Assembly: GCF_910578445.1 (NCBI RefSeq) | Contig: NZ_CAJTQC010000049.1 | Span: forward strand, 1-5,605 | DNA from: an uncultured Duncaniella sp. | GTDB lineage: Bacteria > Bacteroidota > Bacteroidia > Bacteroidales > Muribaculaceae | Direction of reading: 5' to 3' | DNA: 5,605 nt | In this document: positions 5,489 to 5,605 of the stretch, one piece after another | Layout of the letters: the number at the start of each line of letters is the position of its first letter | Numbering within the stretch: the first letter of the stretch is position 1 | The notes under the pieces: model-generated | The model's database searches: none | The model's input: the letters and a program-made list of their open reading frames with translations, nothing else | Told to the model about the DNA's origin: nothing | Made by a program: the position numbers and the translations under genes

Positions 5489-5605
5489 CATTGTCATCTG
5501 TCGAAAATTTATTTTTCAAAAAACCTCAATCTGGATTATTCAGAGCAGGGTTTGGGAGTGCTTTGTCCGTATTTTTCAAACTTTTACAAAACTATTTTCA
5601 AACAA
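5489..5605. other. AT-rich region downstream of the terminator, no gene seen
   Basis: No open frame with coding character is visible. The sequence ATTTTTCAAA occurs at 5511-5520 and 5571-5580, with a shorter form, ATTTTCAAA, at 5594-5602. On the minus strand TAGTTTTG (5594 to 5587) fits the TAnnTTTG -7 consensus, but its -33 would lie past the window end and nothing leftward of it is a gene. Confidence 0.4.

Noticed and set aside
5280..5519. 79-codon minus-strand open frame over the dnaJ end and terminator
   Set aside because: It crosses the terminator hairpin and the dnaJ C-terminus and has no recognisable domain.

Overview
The window looks like a chromosomal housekeeping segment from a member of the Bacteroidales (Bacteroidota), perhaps near Muribaculaceae or Bacteroides. 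This rests on several things visible in the sequence. Promoter -7 elements of the Bacteroidetes form TAnnTTTG precede dnaB and ispE. No gene has a Shine-Dalgarno sequence, and the stretches just before starts are A-rich. The DnaB, IspE, GrpE and DnaJ sequences are of the type familiar from this phylum. The genus assignment is a guess.

Layout. Positions 73-1641 on the minus strand carry dnaB, the replicative helicase. A gene-poor interval of about 965 bp (1642-2606) follows. It holds the dnaB leader with two perfect TAnnTTTG motifs, a 50-codon minus-strand gene for a two-helix membrane protein (2061-2213), and what reads as a second small minus-strand membrane-protein gene broken by a one-base frameshift right after its start (2273-2415). 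A perfect 12-bp palindrome lies just upstream of the broken gene. Then on the plus strand come ispE (2607-3431), an isoprenoid (MEP pathway) kinase, and grpE-dnaJ (3617-4228, 4246-5409), the two co-chaperones of DnaK, separated by only 17 bp. A strong intrinsic terminator at 5445-5488 closes that operon. The last 117 bp are AT-rich and contain no gene.

How the genes work together. GrpE and DnaJ form a functional pair: DnaJ delivers clients to DnaK and stimulates its ATPase, and GrpE exchanges its nucleotide. dnaK is not in the window. DnaB and IspE act in unrelated core processes (replication, isoprenoid supply) and are transcribed divergently across the long intergenic region.

I found no mobile element, CRISPR array, tRNA, rRNA or defence system. 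The points most worth a second look are: DnaJ has Asp in place of the first zinc-binding cysteine; DnaB ends in an acidic DDVAPF tip resembling the C-terminal tip of single-stranded DNA-binding protein; and the pair of tiny membrane-protein genes, one apparently frameshifted in a T4 run.
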